Of a DNA stretch of 64,000 bases, positions 44,283 through 53,625 are shown piece by piece (within the stretch, counting starts at the first letter, position 1; each line of letters begins with the position of its first letter). The position numbers and the translations under genes were made by a program. Location: contig CANRFA010000007.1 of NCBI GenBank assembly GCA_947629775.1, forward strand, positions 21,139 through 85,138. The letters are read 5' to 3'. This DNA is from an uncultured Oscillospiraceae bacterium (GTDB lineage Bacteria > Bacillota > Clostridia > Oscillospirales > Oscillospiraceae). A model generated the notes under the pieces. The model made no database searches. It was not told where the DNA came from and worked only from the letters and a program-made list of their open reading frames with translations.

Positions 44283-45344
44283 ATGAAACCTAAGGCAGCA
44301 GATTTCCTTGAATTCGACAAAGAAAAGAAGGTCTATCGGCTGACTCCTGAGCAGGCTGTCCGGGACGACGTGGAGAAGCACTACTGGCTCCATGTTGGTC
44401 GGGCTATTGTAAAGGACTGGCGCCTTTACCTGATGCTGGTCCCCATGCTTCTGGTCTTCCTGTTCTGGAGATACTTCCCGATGTACGAACTGCTGGGCTG
44501 CTTCAAGGTATCAGACGAGGTTCTGCCGGTATCCCAGCAGCTGTTCTCGGGCTTCTCCTACTTCAAGCGTTTGCTGTTCGGTGGAGATTCCATGTCGACG
44601 GAGTTCTGGAGGGCGCTGCGCAACACGTTTATCCTCAGCTTCTACGGTCTGTGCTTCGGCTTCCCGATTCCCATCATCCTGGCGCTGTTCTTCAACGAGA
44701 TCCGCTCGAACATCGCCCGGAGCGTGTATCAGGTTCTTACCTACCTGCCGAAGTTCATGTCCACCGTCGTTATGACTTCTCTGGTGACCATGCTGGTCAA
44801 GCAGGGATCTCTGACCACCGGAATGGGCATCGTCAGCCAGGCCATGGCGAACCTGGGGCTGATCAGCCACGAGGTGGCCAACGCCGGCCTGCTGAACCTC
44901 CCCTCGTTCTTCCGCTCCATTTATCAGATCAGCGGAATCTGGGAGGCTGCGGGCTACGACAGCATTGTCTTCTTCTCCGCCATTATCGCCATTTCGCCCA
45001 CGAGCTACGAGGCCGCCCAGATCGATGGCGCCGACAAGTGGGCCCAGATGCGGTATGTGGTTCTGCCCAGCATCCTGTCTACCGTGGTCATCATGCTCAT
45101 CACCCGCATCGGCTCTCTGCTGAACATCGGCTACGAGAAGGTATTGCTGCTCTATAATCCCAATACCTACGTGACCGGCGATGTGGTCTCCACGTTCGCC
45201 AACCGCTACGGCATGGGCAACGGCAGCAGCGGAGGCACCGGCATCGCGTCCGCAGCCGAGATGATGAACAACGTGATCGGCATGCTGCTGGTCATTGGCG
45301 CGAACACCATCGCCCGCAAGGCGACCGACACATCGCTGTACTGA
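44283..45344 (+). CDS. Carbohydrate ABC transporter permease (LplB-like)
   Basis: LYLMLVPMLLVFLFWRYFPMYELLGCFKV...RNTFILSFYGLCFGFPIPIILALFFNEIRSNIARSVYQVLTYLPKFMSTVVMTSLV...EAAQIDGADKWAQMRYVVLPSI (EAA loop). Confidence 0.93.
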   Translation: MKPKAADFLEFDKEKKVYRLTPEQAVRDDVEKHYWLHVGRAIVKDWRLYLMLVPMLLVFLFWRYFPMYELLGCFKVSDEVLPVSQQLFSGFSYFKRLLFGGDSMSTEFWRALRNTFILSFYGLCFGFPIPIILALFFNEIRSNIARSVYQVLTYLPKFMSTVVMTSLVTMLVKQGSLTTGMGIVSQAMANLGLISHEVANAGLLNLPSFFRSIYQISGIWEAAGYDSIVFFSAIIAISPTSYEAAQIDGADKWAQMRYVVLPSILSTVVIMLITRIGSLLNIGYEKVLLLYNPNTYVTGDVVSTFANRYGMGNGSSGGTGIASAAEMMNNVIGMLLVIGANTIARKATDTSLY

Positions 45345-45359
45345 TGAGGAGGGTGTGCC

Positions 45360-46250
45360 ATGAAGAGAAAACTTGAGATCTCCGAGCTGATATTCCGAAT
45401 CATCAGCTACACACTGCTCACCGTCTTCGCCCTGTGCTGTCTCTATCCCTTCGTCTACGCTGTGTCCGCTTCCATCAGCGGACGTGCCGCTGTGGAGTAC
45501 GGCTCCATCGTGCTCTTCCCGAAGGACATCCAGTTTGAGGCCTTCGCCCGCATGTTCGGCGACAACATGTTCTGGAATGCCTATTCCAACACTCTGTTCG
45601 TCACCCTGTACGGCACGCTGTGGGCCATGCTGACCTCTATTCTGGGCGCCTACGCGCTGTCGAAGAAGAGGCTGCTTTTCCGGAAGTTCTTCAACTTCTT
45701 CCTGGTCTTCACCATGTGGTTCTCTGCCGGCATCGTGCCTCAGTACCTGAACTACCTGGCTACCAAGAATGTGTTCACACTGTTTGGGATCAAGGATGAG
45801 AAGTGGCTGGTGGTCATCGCCATGGGCATGGCGGCGATGAACATCATTCTGTTGCGTAACGCGTTCGAGGGGGTTCCCTCCGAGATTGAGGAGGCCGCCA
45901 TCGTAGATGGCGCCAGCGAATTCCAGGTCCTCAGTCAGGTCTACATCCCCATGAGCAAATCCACCATTGCGACCGTGGCGCTGTTCTTCGCCATCTCCCG
46001 CTGGAACGGCTACTTCTGGGCACGCCAGATGATCTCCAATTCCAACGAGCACCCCCTGCAGGTATTCATCCGTCTGAGGCTGGAGCAGTACACGGATCCC
46101 GAGATCATGGCGGGCTGGAACGAGTCCTATGCCACCGACTCGGTGATCTACGCGCTGATCGTCTGCTCCATCGTCCCCATTCTGATCATCTACCCCTTCA
46201 TTCAGAAGTATTTCGCGAAGGGCGTCAATGTGGGCGGCGTGAAGGAGTAA
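45360..46250 (+). CDS. Carbohydrate ABC transporter permease (YtcP-like)
   Basis: RIISYTLLTVFALCCLYPFVYAVSASISGRAAVEYGSIVLFPKDIQFEAF...EIEEAAIVDGASEFQVLSQVYIPMSKSTIATVALF. Confidence 0.94.
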   Translation: MKRKLEISELIFRIISYTLLTVFALCCLYPFVYAVSASISGRAAVEYGSIVLFPKDIQFEAFARMFGDNMFWNAYSNTLFVTLYGTLWAMLTSILGAYALSKKRLLFRKFFNFFLVFTMWFSAGIVPQYLNYLATKNVFTLFGIKDEKWLVVIAMGMAAMNIILLRNAFEGVPSEIEEAAIVDGASEFQVLSQVYIPMSKSTIATVALFFAISRWNGYFWARQMISNSNEHPLQVFIRLRLEQYTDPEIMAGWNESYATDSVIYALIVCSIVPILIIYPFIQKYFAKGVNVGGVKE

Positions 46251-46308
46251 TCTGCCCGGTCACTTCCGGACCTTCTTTACGGAAAATGCATTAATAAGGA
46301 GGATTACA

Positions 46309-48492
46309 ATGAAAACCAGGAAATCGTTCCTTTCGGTTCTTCTCGTGGCTGCGATGCTCCTGACGATTCTGACGGGCTGTATGCCCCGGATCACCGTCCA
46401 GAAGGACGGCACGCCGGGAAGCCCTGACGCTTCCGGGACGGCCGGCAGCGGGACAAGCGGCAGTTCTTCCACGGCCGCGGGCGGCGGTTCTGCCTCCGGC
46501 GAGCTGAGCTTCGCCAAGGGGACCGTTCTTCGCATGGCTGTCGGCTACAACAGCAGCAAGACCGGCCTGTTCTTCGACGCCGAGACCGCCGGTTCCGGTA
46601 TCACCCTGGCGGACGGCAAGACCTACAACGCCGGCGACCTGAAGCCCACCTGGGTGGAGGTACAGAACAAGCTGGGCATGGTCTTTGAGGACAAGTACCA
46701 GGGCAACAGCGCCAGCAAGGAATTCGACTACTGGAAAGAGCGTCTCAACGAAGTCGACATGGTCAGCGGCACCGCGACCGTGCTGACCGAGAACGGCGAA
46801 GCCGGCAACATGGTGAACATTGCCGACTACCTGGACATGATGCCCAACTTCAAGGCCTATCTGGAGGCCAACCCCATCGTGCGCATGTCCATCACCGGTA
46901 ATACTGACACCGGCGCCATCTACTTCAGCCCCTACTTCGACGGCGTGGACGACATCGAGCGGATGCCGCTGATGCGGACCGACTGGGTCCAGAAACTGCT
47001 GGACGGCGAGGGCGAATTCACCGCCAGCGCCAGCGGCCAGACCGCGGCCCCCGTGTATCAGCCCTACATGCCCACCTCCGGTAAGGTGGATATCGACGTG
47101 GTTAAGGCGGACGGTTCCGGTGTGGAAACCATCACCAAGGACTACGACGCCGCCGGCAACATCATCGAGAAGATGAATGCCGCCGGTTCCATGGACGGTG
47201 TGACCGCCGTCAATATGCTCCGCACCTACATTGATCAGGCCTACAATGGCTACTATGGAACCGCGCGTTCCGACCTGTTTATCGGTCAGAACGCCGCCTG
47301 GGACGCCGACGAACTGGTGGCCCTGCTGCGCTGCGTGGTGGCCAATCCCCAGACCCTCAATGGTACCGATTCCGTTCAGGGCCTGTTCTCCCGCGAAGAC
47401 AGCAACAACCAGCGCCGGGTCGATATGTTCCGCTTTGCCGGCATGCTGTTCGGCGTGCGCGGCCTGGAGTCCCGTCTGGATTACCTGTATGTGGGCAACG
47501 ACGGCGCGCTGCACGACGCCCGGCAGGAACTGGAGACCTATCAGGCCATGGAGCGCATGCATTGCCTGGCCCAAGAGGGTCTGCTCTCCAAGTCCTTCAT
47601 GGATATGTCCTCTGAGGACTCCGGTACCATGCTGGAGAACGACCTGGGCTTCATGCACTACGACTACAACCAGACCCAGACCATTCTGAACGCCACCAAG
47701 CTGCAGGCCGACCAGGGCGAGAAGTACATGGCGGTCATGGTTCCCGTGGCCCGCTGGTATGACGGGACCAGCGAGGACGGCGTGTACATGCGGTTCACCG
47801 AGTCCTGGCGTTCCGTCAAGACGGATGGCTGGGGCATCTCCATCAAGGGCATCAACGGCGATCAGGACAAGCTGAACGCCTGCCTGAAGCTGATCGACTT
47901 TGCCTACTCCGAAGAGGGCCAGATTCTGATGAGCTATGGTCCCGACGCCTTCATCAAGCAGGGCGAGACCTTCGACTTCAACGGCAAGGCCATGCCCGTC
48001 ATCGCGGACGCCACCCGGGACGAGCTGTGGGATAAGGCTTCCGGCAACTATACCAACTACGCCCGTTACTATCTGGGCTCCACCCTGTCCTTCCTGAAGA
48101 GCCAGGCCTTCGAGTTCCAGTGCACACATGAGGTTGGCCAGGAGGGCGCCGGCCACATCTCCACCGCCATTGCGCTCGGCACCATCAAGCACCCCGAACT
48201 CCGCGTGGCAGAGAACCAGTGGTACACCATCGTGCCGACCGTTCTTCCTACGACTACGGTTGAGAACACCACCATCGGCGGTTACACCGATCTGACCAAC
48301 CGGTTCAACCAGCAGAAGGACGGCGAGAATCTTCTCCTTGACATCATCATCAAAGGCTATACCGACTCTGTCATGCGGGACGCTCAGAGCACCGTGGATA
48401 ATGTGACGGGCGCCATGAACGGCAAACAGTATCTTGCCATTGAGGAAGGTGCCTGGCAGCGGGATCTGGCCTTCTACGACACCCTTCAGTAA
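46309..48492 (+). CDS. Large (727 aa) ABC transporter substrate-binding lipoprotein
   Basis: Lipobox MKTRKSFLSVLLVAAMLLTILTGC; Gly/Ser linker; solute-binding fold features; directly after two permeases. Confidence 0.88.
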   Translation: MKTRKSFLSVLLVAAMLLTILTGCMPRITVQKDGTPGSPDASGTAGSGTSGSSSTAAGGGSASGELSFAKGTVLRMAVGYNSSKTGLFFDAETAGSGITLADGKTYNAGDLKPTWVEVQNKLGMVFEDKYQGNSASKEFDYWKERLNEVDMVSGTATVLTENGEAGNMVNIADYLDMMPNFKAYLEANPIVRMSITGNTDTGAIYFSPYFDGVDDIERMPLMRTDWVQKLLDGEGEFTASASGQTAAPVYQPYMPTSGKVDIDVVKADGSGVETITKDYDAAGNIIEKMNAAGSMDGVTAVNMLRTYIDQAYNGYYGTARSDLFIGQNAAWDADELVALLRCVVANPQTLNGTDSVQGLFSREDSNNQRRVDMFRFAGMLFGVRGLESRLDYLYVGNDGALHDARQELETYQAMERMHCLAQEGLLSKSFMDMSSEDSGTMLENDLGFMHYDYNQTQTILNATKLQADQGEKYMAVMVPVARWYDGTSEDGVYMRFTESWRSVKTDGWGISIKGINGDQDKLNACLKLIDFAYSEEGQILMSYGPDAFIKQGETFDFNGKAMPVIADATRDELWDKASGNYTNYARYYLGSTLSFLKSQAFEFQCTHEVGQEGAGHISTAIALGTIKHPELRVAENQWYTIVPTVLPTTTVENTTIGGYTDLTNRFNQQKDGENLLLDIIIKGYTDSVMRDAQSTVDNVTGAMNGKQYLAIEEGAWQRDLAFYDTLQ

Positions 48493-48502
48493 TGGAGTCA
48501 GA

Positions 48503-48537
48503 TCCGGTCCGCGCCGGACATCCGGCGTCCGCACCGG
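48503..48537 (+). other. Stable hairpin 3' of the substrate-binding protein gene
   Basis: TCCGGT..ACCGGA outer arms and CGCCGGA-CA-TCCGGCG inner arms; no U-tract. Confidence 0.5.
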
Positions 48538-48607
48538 AAATCGGATACAGGACCCCTGACGCGCCTGCGCGCGCGTGGGGATACATCTTCCCTGGGAGGA
48601 GGTCAAT

Positions 48608-49198
48608 ATGTACAAAAAACAGATGACAGCGCAGAAAATACTCTGCATGGCGGCTATCATCGTGGCAGCAGGACTCTTCCTCTATACCCTCGGCATCATG
48701 ACCGACCTGTATGATTGCCTCTACGATACCATGCGCAACACCAGGAACGTTTACGATACCGACGTGCCCGGCTCCATCGTGTACTACAACATGCAGGAGT
48801 TTAACAAATTCTTCCTGATGTACAGTATCGGGTTCATTCTTCTGGGCGCGCTCCTGTTCGTCACCAATACCCACACCCGCCGCCGCTACTACATCGGCAA
48901 CTATGTGGCGATCGGCCTGTATGCGGCGGCCAGCGTGGCCATCTCCGTGTTCGGCCACTACTACATCCAGATCTTCCGCGGGCAGTTCCTGCAGATCGAC
49001 TTCGCCGCTCTGGCGGAGCACGCCGAGATGTGGGGCACCGCCTACACGGAATCCACGTTCTGGTTTGACGTGCACTACCTGATTTTCGGACTGATGATTC
49101 TGGTCAGCGTTCTGCTGATCGCCAACGCGGTCTGGAAGATGAACCTCATGAAAGAAGAGCAGCAGCTGATTGAAGAGGGAAGGAGGGCTGCCACGTGA
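48608..49198 (+). CDS. Small membrane protein, ~4 TM, unknown function
   Basis: MYKKQMTAQKILCMAAIIVAAGLFLYTLGIM...FFLMYSIGFILLGALLFVT...YVAIGLYAAASVAISVF...YLIFGLMILVSVLLIANAVW; RBS GGGAGGAGG. Confidence 0.82.
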   Translation: MYKKQMTAQKILCMAAIIVAAGLFLYTLGIMTDLYDCLYDTMRNTRNVYDTDVPGSIVYYNMQEFNKFFLMYSIGFILLGALLFVTNTHTRRRYYIGNYVAIGLYAAASVAISVFGHYYIQIFRGQFLQIDFAALAEHAEMWGTAYTESTFWFDVHYLIFGLMILVSVLLIANAVWKMNLMKEEQQLIEEGRRAAT

Positions 49199-49686
49199 AC
49201 GGCGACGATCGTGAAATCCGCCTCGACCGGATGCGCTATATCAAGAACACTTCTTCCGCGAATCTGACCTACCTGGGTATCCTGTTCGACGTCTTCTTCT
49301 TCGTGAATATCTACCGTTCGGACGTGGACACCTACTACTACAATATCCTCATCGGCATTTCGATTGTCTACAACCTGGTCTTCCTCCTGGCGGCGTTCCT
49401 GGCCTCGGAGGGAGCGAAGAACTACAAATCCGGCTATACCTGGCTGCTGGGAGGCCTGGGGATCGGGCAGATCATCCGTATCTTCATCATCCCCATGCGG
49501 GCCCACTCTGCGATGACCCTCGTGAACGGGGTCGAGACCCTGGTCATGCAGAACGGGCAGTTCTTCCGGGTGATCGCCTATCTGGTGATCTCCGGCGCCT
49601 GCCTGCTGGTCGCCGCCGCCATCAACTACAGGAAGTGCCACGAGCTCTCGGGGCATCTGAAGTCCCTTGGGCTCCAGGGCGCGTAA
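49195..49686 (+). CDS. Small membrane protein, ~4 TM, unknown function
   Basis: Overlaps previous stop by 4 nt (GTGA); SANLTYLGILFDVFFFVNIYRSDVDTYYYNILIGISIVYNLVFLLAAFLAS... Confidence 0.8.
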   Translation: MNGDDREIRLDRMRYIKNTSSANLTYLGILFDVFFFVNIYRSDVDTYYYNILIGISIVYNLVFLLAAFLASEGAKNYKSGYTWLLGGLGIGQIIRIFIIPMRAHSAMTLVNGVETLVMQNGQFFRVIAYLVISGACLLVAAAINYRKCHELSGHLKSLGLQGA

Positions 49687-49698
49687 GGAGGGGAAGAC

Positions 49699-50772
49699 AT
49701 GGCAACAATCAGTATCCAGCACATGGATAAGATTTATGACAACAATGTCCAGGCCGTCTTCGACTTCAATCTGGATGTGAAGGATGGCGAGCTGATCGTT
49801 CTGGTCGGCCCCTCCGGCTGCGGCAAGTCCACCACCCTGCGCATGGTGGCGGGTCTGGAGGATATTTCCGCCGGCAAGCTTCTGCTGGACGGCAAGGATA
49901 TCACGCAGACCCCCGCCAAGGACCGGGATATGGCCATGGTCTTCCAGAGCTACGCCCTCTATGGGCACATGACAATCTATGAGAACATGGCGTTTTCCCT
50001 CACCCTGCGCAAGGAGAACCCCAACGTGATCCACAAGAAGGTGCTGGCGGCGGCCGAGGTCCTCGGTCTGACCAGCCAGCTGAACAAGAAGCCCGCCCAG
50101 CTTTCCGGCGGTCAGCGGCAGCGTGTCGCCATGGGGCGTTCCATCGTGCGTAACCCCAAGGTGTTCCTCTTCGACGAGCCTCTGTCCAACCTGGACGCCA
50201 AGCTGCGCGGCGCCACCCGGCGCGAGATTCTGCTGCTGCACAAGCGGCTGCAGGCCACCATGCTCTACGTTACCCACGACCAGACGGAAGCTCTGACCCT
50301 GGCGGACCGCATCGTCTGCATGTCCATGGGCCACGTCCAGCAGGTCGGAACGCCGCTCGAACTCTACGACGCTCCCGCGAATGTGTTCGTGGCCAGCTTC
50401 ATCGGCCTGCCGCCCATGAACTTCTACGACGTGCGGGTGAATGGCGATACCCTGACGGGGAAGGGCTTCCAGGTGGGGCTGACGCCTCAGGAGAAGGCCA
50501 CCCTCAGGGCTTACGCCGGCAAGGAGATTATCCTCGGCGTCCGTCCGGAGAATATCGTTCTGGGTCCCGACGTGAAGGTCACCGTGAACACCAACGAGAA
50601 CCTTGGCATGAACACTCTGGTTCACGGCTATGTCGCGGGCACGAAAGAGCGCATGACGGCCAAGCTCAAGGGCTGGAGCAGCAACAAGGCGGGCGATACC
50701 GTCTCCTTCTCCTTCAAGCGCAAGCACTTCTTCGACAAGGAGACCACAAACGCCATCAAGGAGGTTGAGTGA
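49699..50772 (+). CDS. ABC transporter ATP-binding protein (UgpC/MsmX type)
   Basis: GPSGCGKSTTLRMVAGLEDISAG, LSGGQRQRVAMGRSIVRNPKVFLFDEPLSNLDAKLR, TLADRIVCMSMGHVQQVGTPLELYDAPANVFVASFIG. Confidence 0.95.
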   Translation: MATISIQHMDKIYDNNVQAVFDFNLDVKDGELIVLVGPSGCGKSTTLRMVAGLEDISAGKLLLDGKDITQTPAKDRDMAMVFQSYALYGHMTIYENMAFSLTLRKENPNVIHKKVLAAAEVLGLTSQLNKKPAQLSGGQRQRVAMGRSIVRNPKVFLFDEPLSNLDAKLRGATRREILLLHKRLQATMLYVTHDQTEALTLADRIVCMSMGHVQQVGTPLELYDAPANVFVASFIGLPPMNFYDVRVNGDTLTGKGFQVGLTPQEKATLRAYAGKEIILGVRPENIVLGPDVKVTVNTNENLGMNTLVHGYVAGTKERMTAKLKGWSSNKAGDTVSFSFKRKHFFDKETTNAIKEVE

Positions 50773-51338
50773 CAGTGGAAAAGAAGAACCCCCGTGGACC
50801 GGCTGAGGCCTGGCGCAAGTTTCTGGTCTCCATCAAGCGCCGCCCGCAGATGATTCCGCTCGCCGCGCTGGTGGTCGCCTTCGTGTTTTACTCCTTCAAC
50901 CTGGCCTATTTCTCCGACACCACCGCGAAGATTCAGGGGCCTGGCATGGGACTGGCCGGTTTCGCGATCATGCTGTTTTCCATGCTTTCGTTCCTGTGCT
51001 TCCTGAACGCCTTCCCCTACCGGAAGAAGCCCAACATCCCCATGATCATCATCATGTTCGTCATGTTCGGCATCATCGCGTTCGCGGACATCTATTACTC
51101 CAACACCACCTACGCGGCGGTCGTCCGGGCGGACAACCCCATCGTGGTGGTGGACAGCACCAAATACATCATGTACGCGGAATGGTACTCCCGCATTCAC
51201 GTGCTGATTCTGGCCATCGCCGTCGTACTGATCGTTCTCCTGCCGGTTTACAGCAAGATGCTGCGTAAGATCAAGACCTCCATCGAAGTGGAAGGCAACG
51301 CCGATATGGGCGCCATCGACATCTCGGGCGAGGACTGA
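50769..51338 (+). CDS. Small membrane protein, ~4 TM, unknown function (GTG start)
   Basis: GTGA overlap with the ATPase stop; MIPLAALVVAFVFYSFNLAYF, GMGLAGFAIMLFSMLSFLCFLNAFPY, IPMIIIMFVMFGIIAFADIYYS, VLILAIAVVLIVLLPVY. Confidence 0.8.
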   Translation: MTVEKKNPRGPAEAWRKFLVSIKRRPQMIPLAALVVAFVFYSFNLAYFSDTTAKIQGPGMGLAGFAIMLFSMLSFLCFLNAFPYRKKPNIPMIIIMFVMFGIIAFADIYYSNTTYAAVVRADNPIVVVDSTKYIMYAEWYSRIHVLILAIAVVLIVLLPVYSKMLRKIKTSIEVEGNADMGAIDISGED

Positions 51339-51366
51339 TTCCAGGCGGGAACCGTACAAAAACATC

Positions 51367-51390
51367 CGGGGGGCCCGGAAGGGCCCCCCG
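51367..51390 (+). other. Intercistronic GC hairpin
   Basis: CGGGGGGCCC-GGAA-GGGCCCCCCG, no U-tract. Confidence 0.6.
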
Positions 51391-51409
51391 CAGGAAACAG
51401 GAGAAGCCT

Positions 51410-52060
51410 ATGAGCAGGAAGAAAGACAGATATGAAAAACCGGAGATCACAAAGCAGGCGGACTACTACAGGTTGAAGACGCAGGCGGTTCAGGACCTGG
51501 TTACGGCCGACGAATCCAATTCGCCGGAGGTCAGCCAGGCGGAGCTGAACGCGTATCGCTCCGGCCCGAAGATCATGGTGTCCGACTGGGTCAAAATGGC
51601 CTTCATCAAGTTCTGGTTCCCGGGAGCCGTATGTTTCTTCTTCATCTGGGGGCTGAGCAGCCAGATGGCGACTGAGCTGGACCTGCTGTTCGTGACCGGC
51701 ATGGCGCTGGGGATTGTGACAGACATGCTGACCAACAATGTGATCCGCTTTCTGGAGAAGACCCCCGGAGCCAACGACCGCTGGATGATGTTCCCCCGGA
51801 AGGGCTACATCACCTTTCCGCTGAATATTCTGTACGCCTACGTGGTTCTGTTTCTGGTTTACGGGCTCTATAACGGGATCAATCTGCTGGCGGTACGGAT
51901 TACGGGCCGGGCGGATGTGGTGTTTCTCGGTGTGGAGCCGGTGCTCTTTGGCCTGTTCTATATGGGCTTTGATACGCTGCTGATCGGTCTGAAGCATCTG
52001 GTGGTCCGCCTGATACACGGCGCAGCCGGGAAAGCGGTCCGTCAGGGAGGACAGACATGA
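51410..52060 (+). CDS. Small membrane protein, ~4 TM, unknown function
   Basis: MSRKKDRYEKPEITKQADYYRLKTQ...MAFIKFWFPGAVCFFFIWGLSS...LDLLFVTGMALGIVTDMLTNNVIRF...LNILYAYVVLFLVYGLYNG; stop overlaps GH28 start. Confidence 0.8.
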   Translation: MSRKKDRYEKPEITKQADYYRLKTQAVQDLVTADESNSPEVSQAELNAYRSGPKIMVSDWVKMAFIKFWFPGAVCFFFIWGLSSQMATELDLLFVTGMALGIVTDMLTNNVIRFLEKTPGANDRWMMFPRKGYITFPLNILYAYVVLFLVYGLYNGINLLAVRITGRADVVFLGVEPVLFGLFYMGFDTLLIGLKHLVVRLIHGAAGKAVRQGGQT

Positions 52061-53625
52061 TTCATCTGGTATACACAGGCAGCAGCTCCGCCTGCTTTGA
52101 GCTGGAAAACACCCAGCCCTATTACGCCCCGGAACCTTATACGGTGTGGCTGGACGGGGAAGAGCGGCTGCGGGGAGATACCAATATCTTCTCACTCTTC
52201 GATCTGAAGCCCTCGACCCAGTATTTCCTGACCATCCGCCGGGACTCCGGGCGGGAGAGCATGATGCAGTTTCGCACTGCGGCGGAAACCTGCTGCGTCA
52301 GCGTAAAGGACTTTGGAGCGACGGGCGACGGCGTCCGCGAGGATACCGGCGCCATTCAGGCAGCCATCAGTTTTCTGCCCGCCGGCAGCCGGCTGTATTT
52401 CCCGCCGGGGACCTATCTGACCCTTCCGCTGGCCCTGAAAAGCCATATCACACTGGAGCTGGCGGAGGGAGCGGTTATTCTGGGCTCCACGGACCGGGAC
52501 CGTTATCCCATCGTGCCCGGTGTGGCGTCGGATACGGACGGTGATGGGGAGATCCCCCTGGCGGGTTTCGAGGGCAACGAAATGCCCTCCTACCAGTCCC
52601 TGCTTCAGGCCTCCTACGCGGAGGATATCTCCATTGTGGGGCGGGGTCGTATTGATGGAAACGGAGAGAACGGAGACTGGTGGACGGATTTTGAGTCCTT
52701 CCCGGCTGCCCGGCCCCGGGTGCTGTTTTTCAACCGCTGCCGGAATGTGAACATCCACGGCGTGACGGTATGCAACGGCCCGTCCTGGCACATCCATCCG
52801 TTCTTCTCTCAGAACATAAGTATCTTTCACTGTTTTATCACCGCGCCGAAGGTCAGTCCCAATACGGACGGCTTCAACCCGGAAAGCTGCGACGGGGTAA
52901 ATGTCATCGGCTGCCGGTTCTCCACTGGCGACGACTGTATCGCCATCAAGTCCGGCAAGATCGAGATGGGGCGTAAATACCGGAAGCCCGCTTCCCGTCA
53001 TATCATCCGCAACTGCCTGATGGAGTTCGGGCATGGAGCGGTTACGCTGGGCAGCGAACTGGCTGGTGGCGTACGGGATCTGAGTGTGACCCAATGCTGG
53101 TTCCGCGCGACGGATCGGGGCCTGCGCATCAAGTCCCGCCGGGGGCGCGGAAGGGACTGCGTGGTGACCCACGTGCAGTTTGACAACATCCGCATGGAGC
53201 GGGTGCTGACCCCCATCGTGATCAACATGTGGTACAACTGCTGCGACCCGGACCGCTTTACGGAGTACGTGTGGTCCCGGGAGAAACTGCCGGTTGACGA
53301 GCGTACGCCTGTCATGGGGGCATTCGCCTTCCGCAACATGGTCTGTACGGACGCGGAGGTGGCGGCCTGCTATATCGACGGACTGCCGGAGAGCCCCATT
53401 GAGGAGGTCATCCTGGAAAACATCCGCGTCTCGTTTGCAAAGGACGCCAGGCCCGGCATCCCGGCCATGCAGAACTTCGCTGAGGAGCGCTGCCGGCTGG
53501 GGTTCTACCTGGACAACGTGCAGAAGATCCGCATCCGGCACGCGAACCTGGAGGGCGCAGAGGGTGGCAATCTGCTGGCGGAGCACTATGATAACCTGAT
53601 TACAGAAGGGTTTGAGGTGGATTGA
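52057..53625 (+). CDS. Glycoside hydrolase family 28 (polygalacturonase-like), cytoplasmic
   Basis: N-terminal FN3-like region, CVSVKDFGATGDGVREDTGAIQAAI, NTDGFNPESCDGVNVIGCRFSTGDDCIAIKSGK, GHGAVTLGSELAGGVRDL; no signal peptide. Confidence 0.93.
   Translation: MIHLVYTGSSSACFELENTQPYYAPEPYTVWLDGEERLRGDTNIFSLFDLKPSTQYFLTIRRDSGRESMMQFRTAAETCCVSVKDFGATGDGVREDTGAIQAAISFLPAGSRLYFPPGTYLTLPLALKSHITLELAEGAVILGSTDRDRYPIVPGVASDTDGDGEIPLAGFEGNEMPSYQSLLQASYAEDISIVGRGRIDGNGENGDWWTDFESFPAARPRVLFFNRCRNVNIHGVTVCNGPSWHIHPFFSQNISIFHCFITAPKVSPNTDGFNPESCDGVNVIGCRFSTGDDCIAIKSGKIEMGRKYRKPASRHIIRNCLMEFGHGAVTLGSELAGGVRDLSVTQCWFRATDRGLRIKSRRGRGRDCVVTHVQFDNIRMERVLTPIVINMWYNCCDPDRFTEYVWSREKLPVDERTPVMGAFAFRNMVCTDAEVAACYIDGLPESPIEEVILENIRVSFAKDARPGIPAMQNFAEERCRLGFYLDNVQKIRIRHANLEGAEGGNLLAEHYDNLITEGFEVD

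Noticed and set aside
46291-48660. 789-aa minus-strand ORF antisense to the 727-aa binding protein
   Set aside because: No domain signal; the plus strand has a lipobox and operon context.
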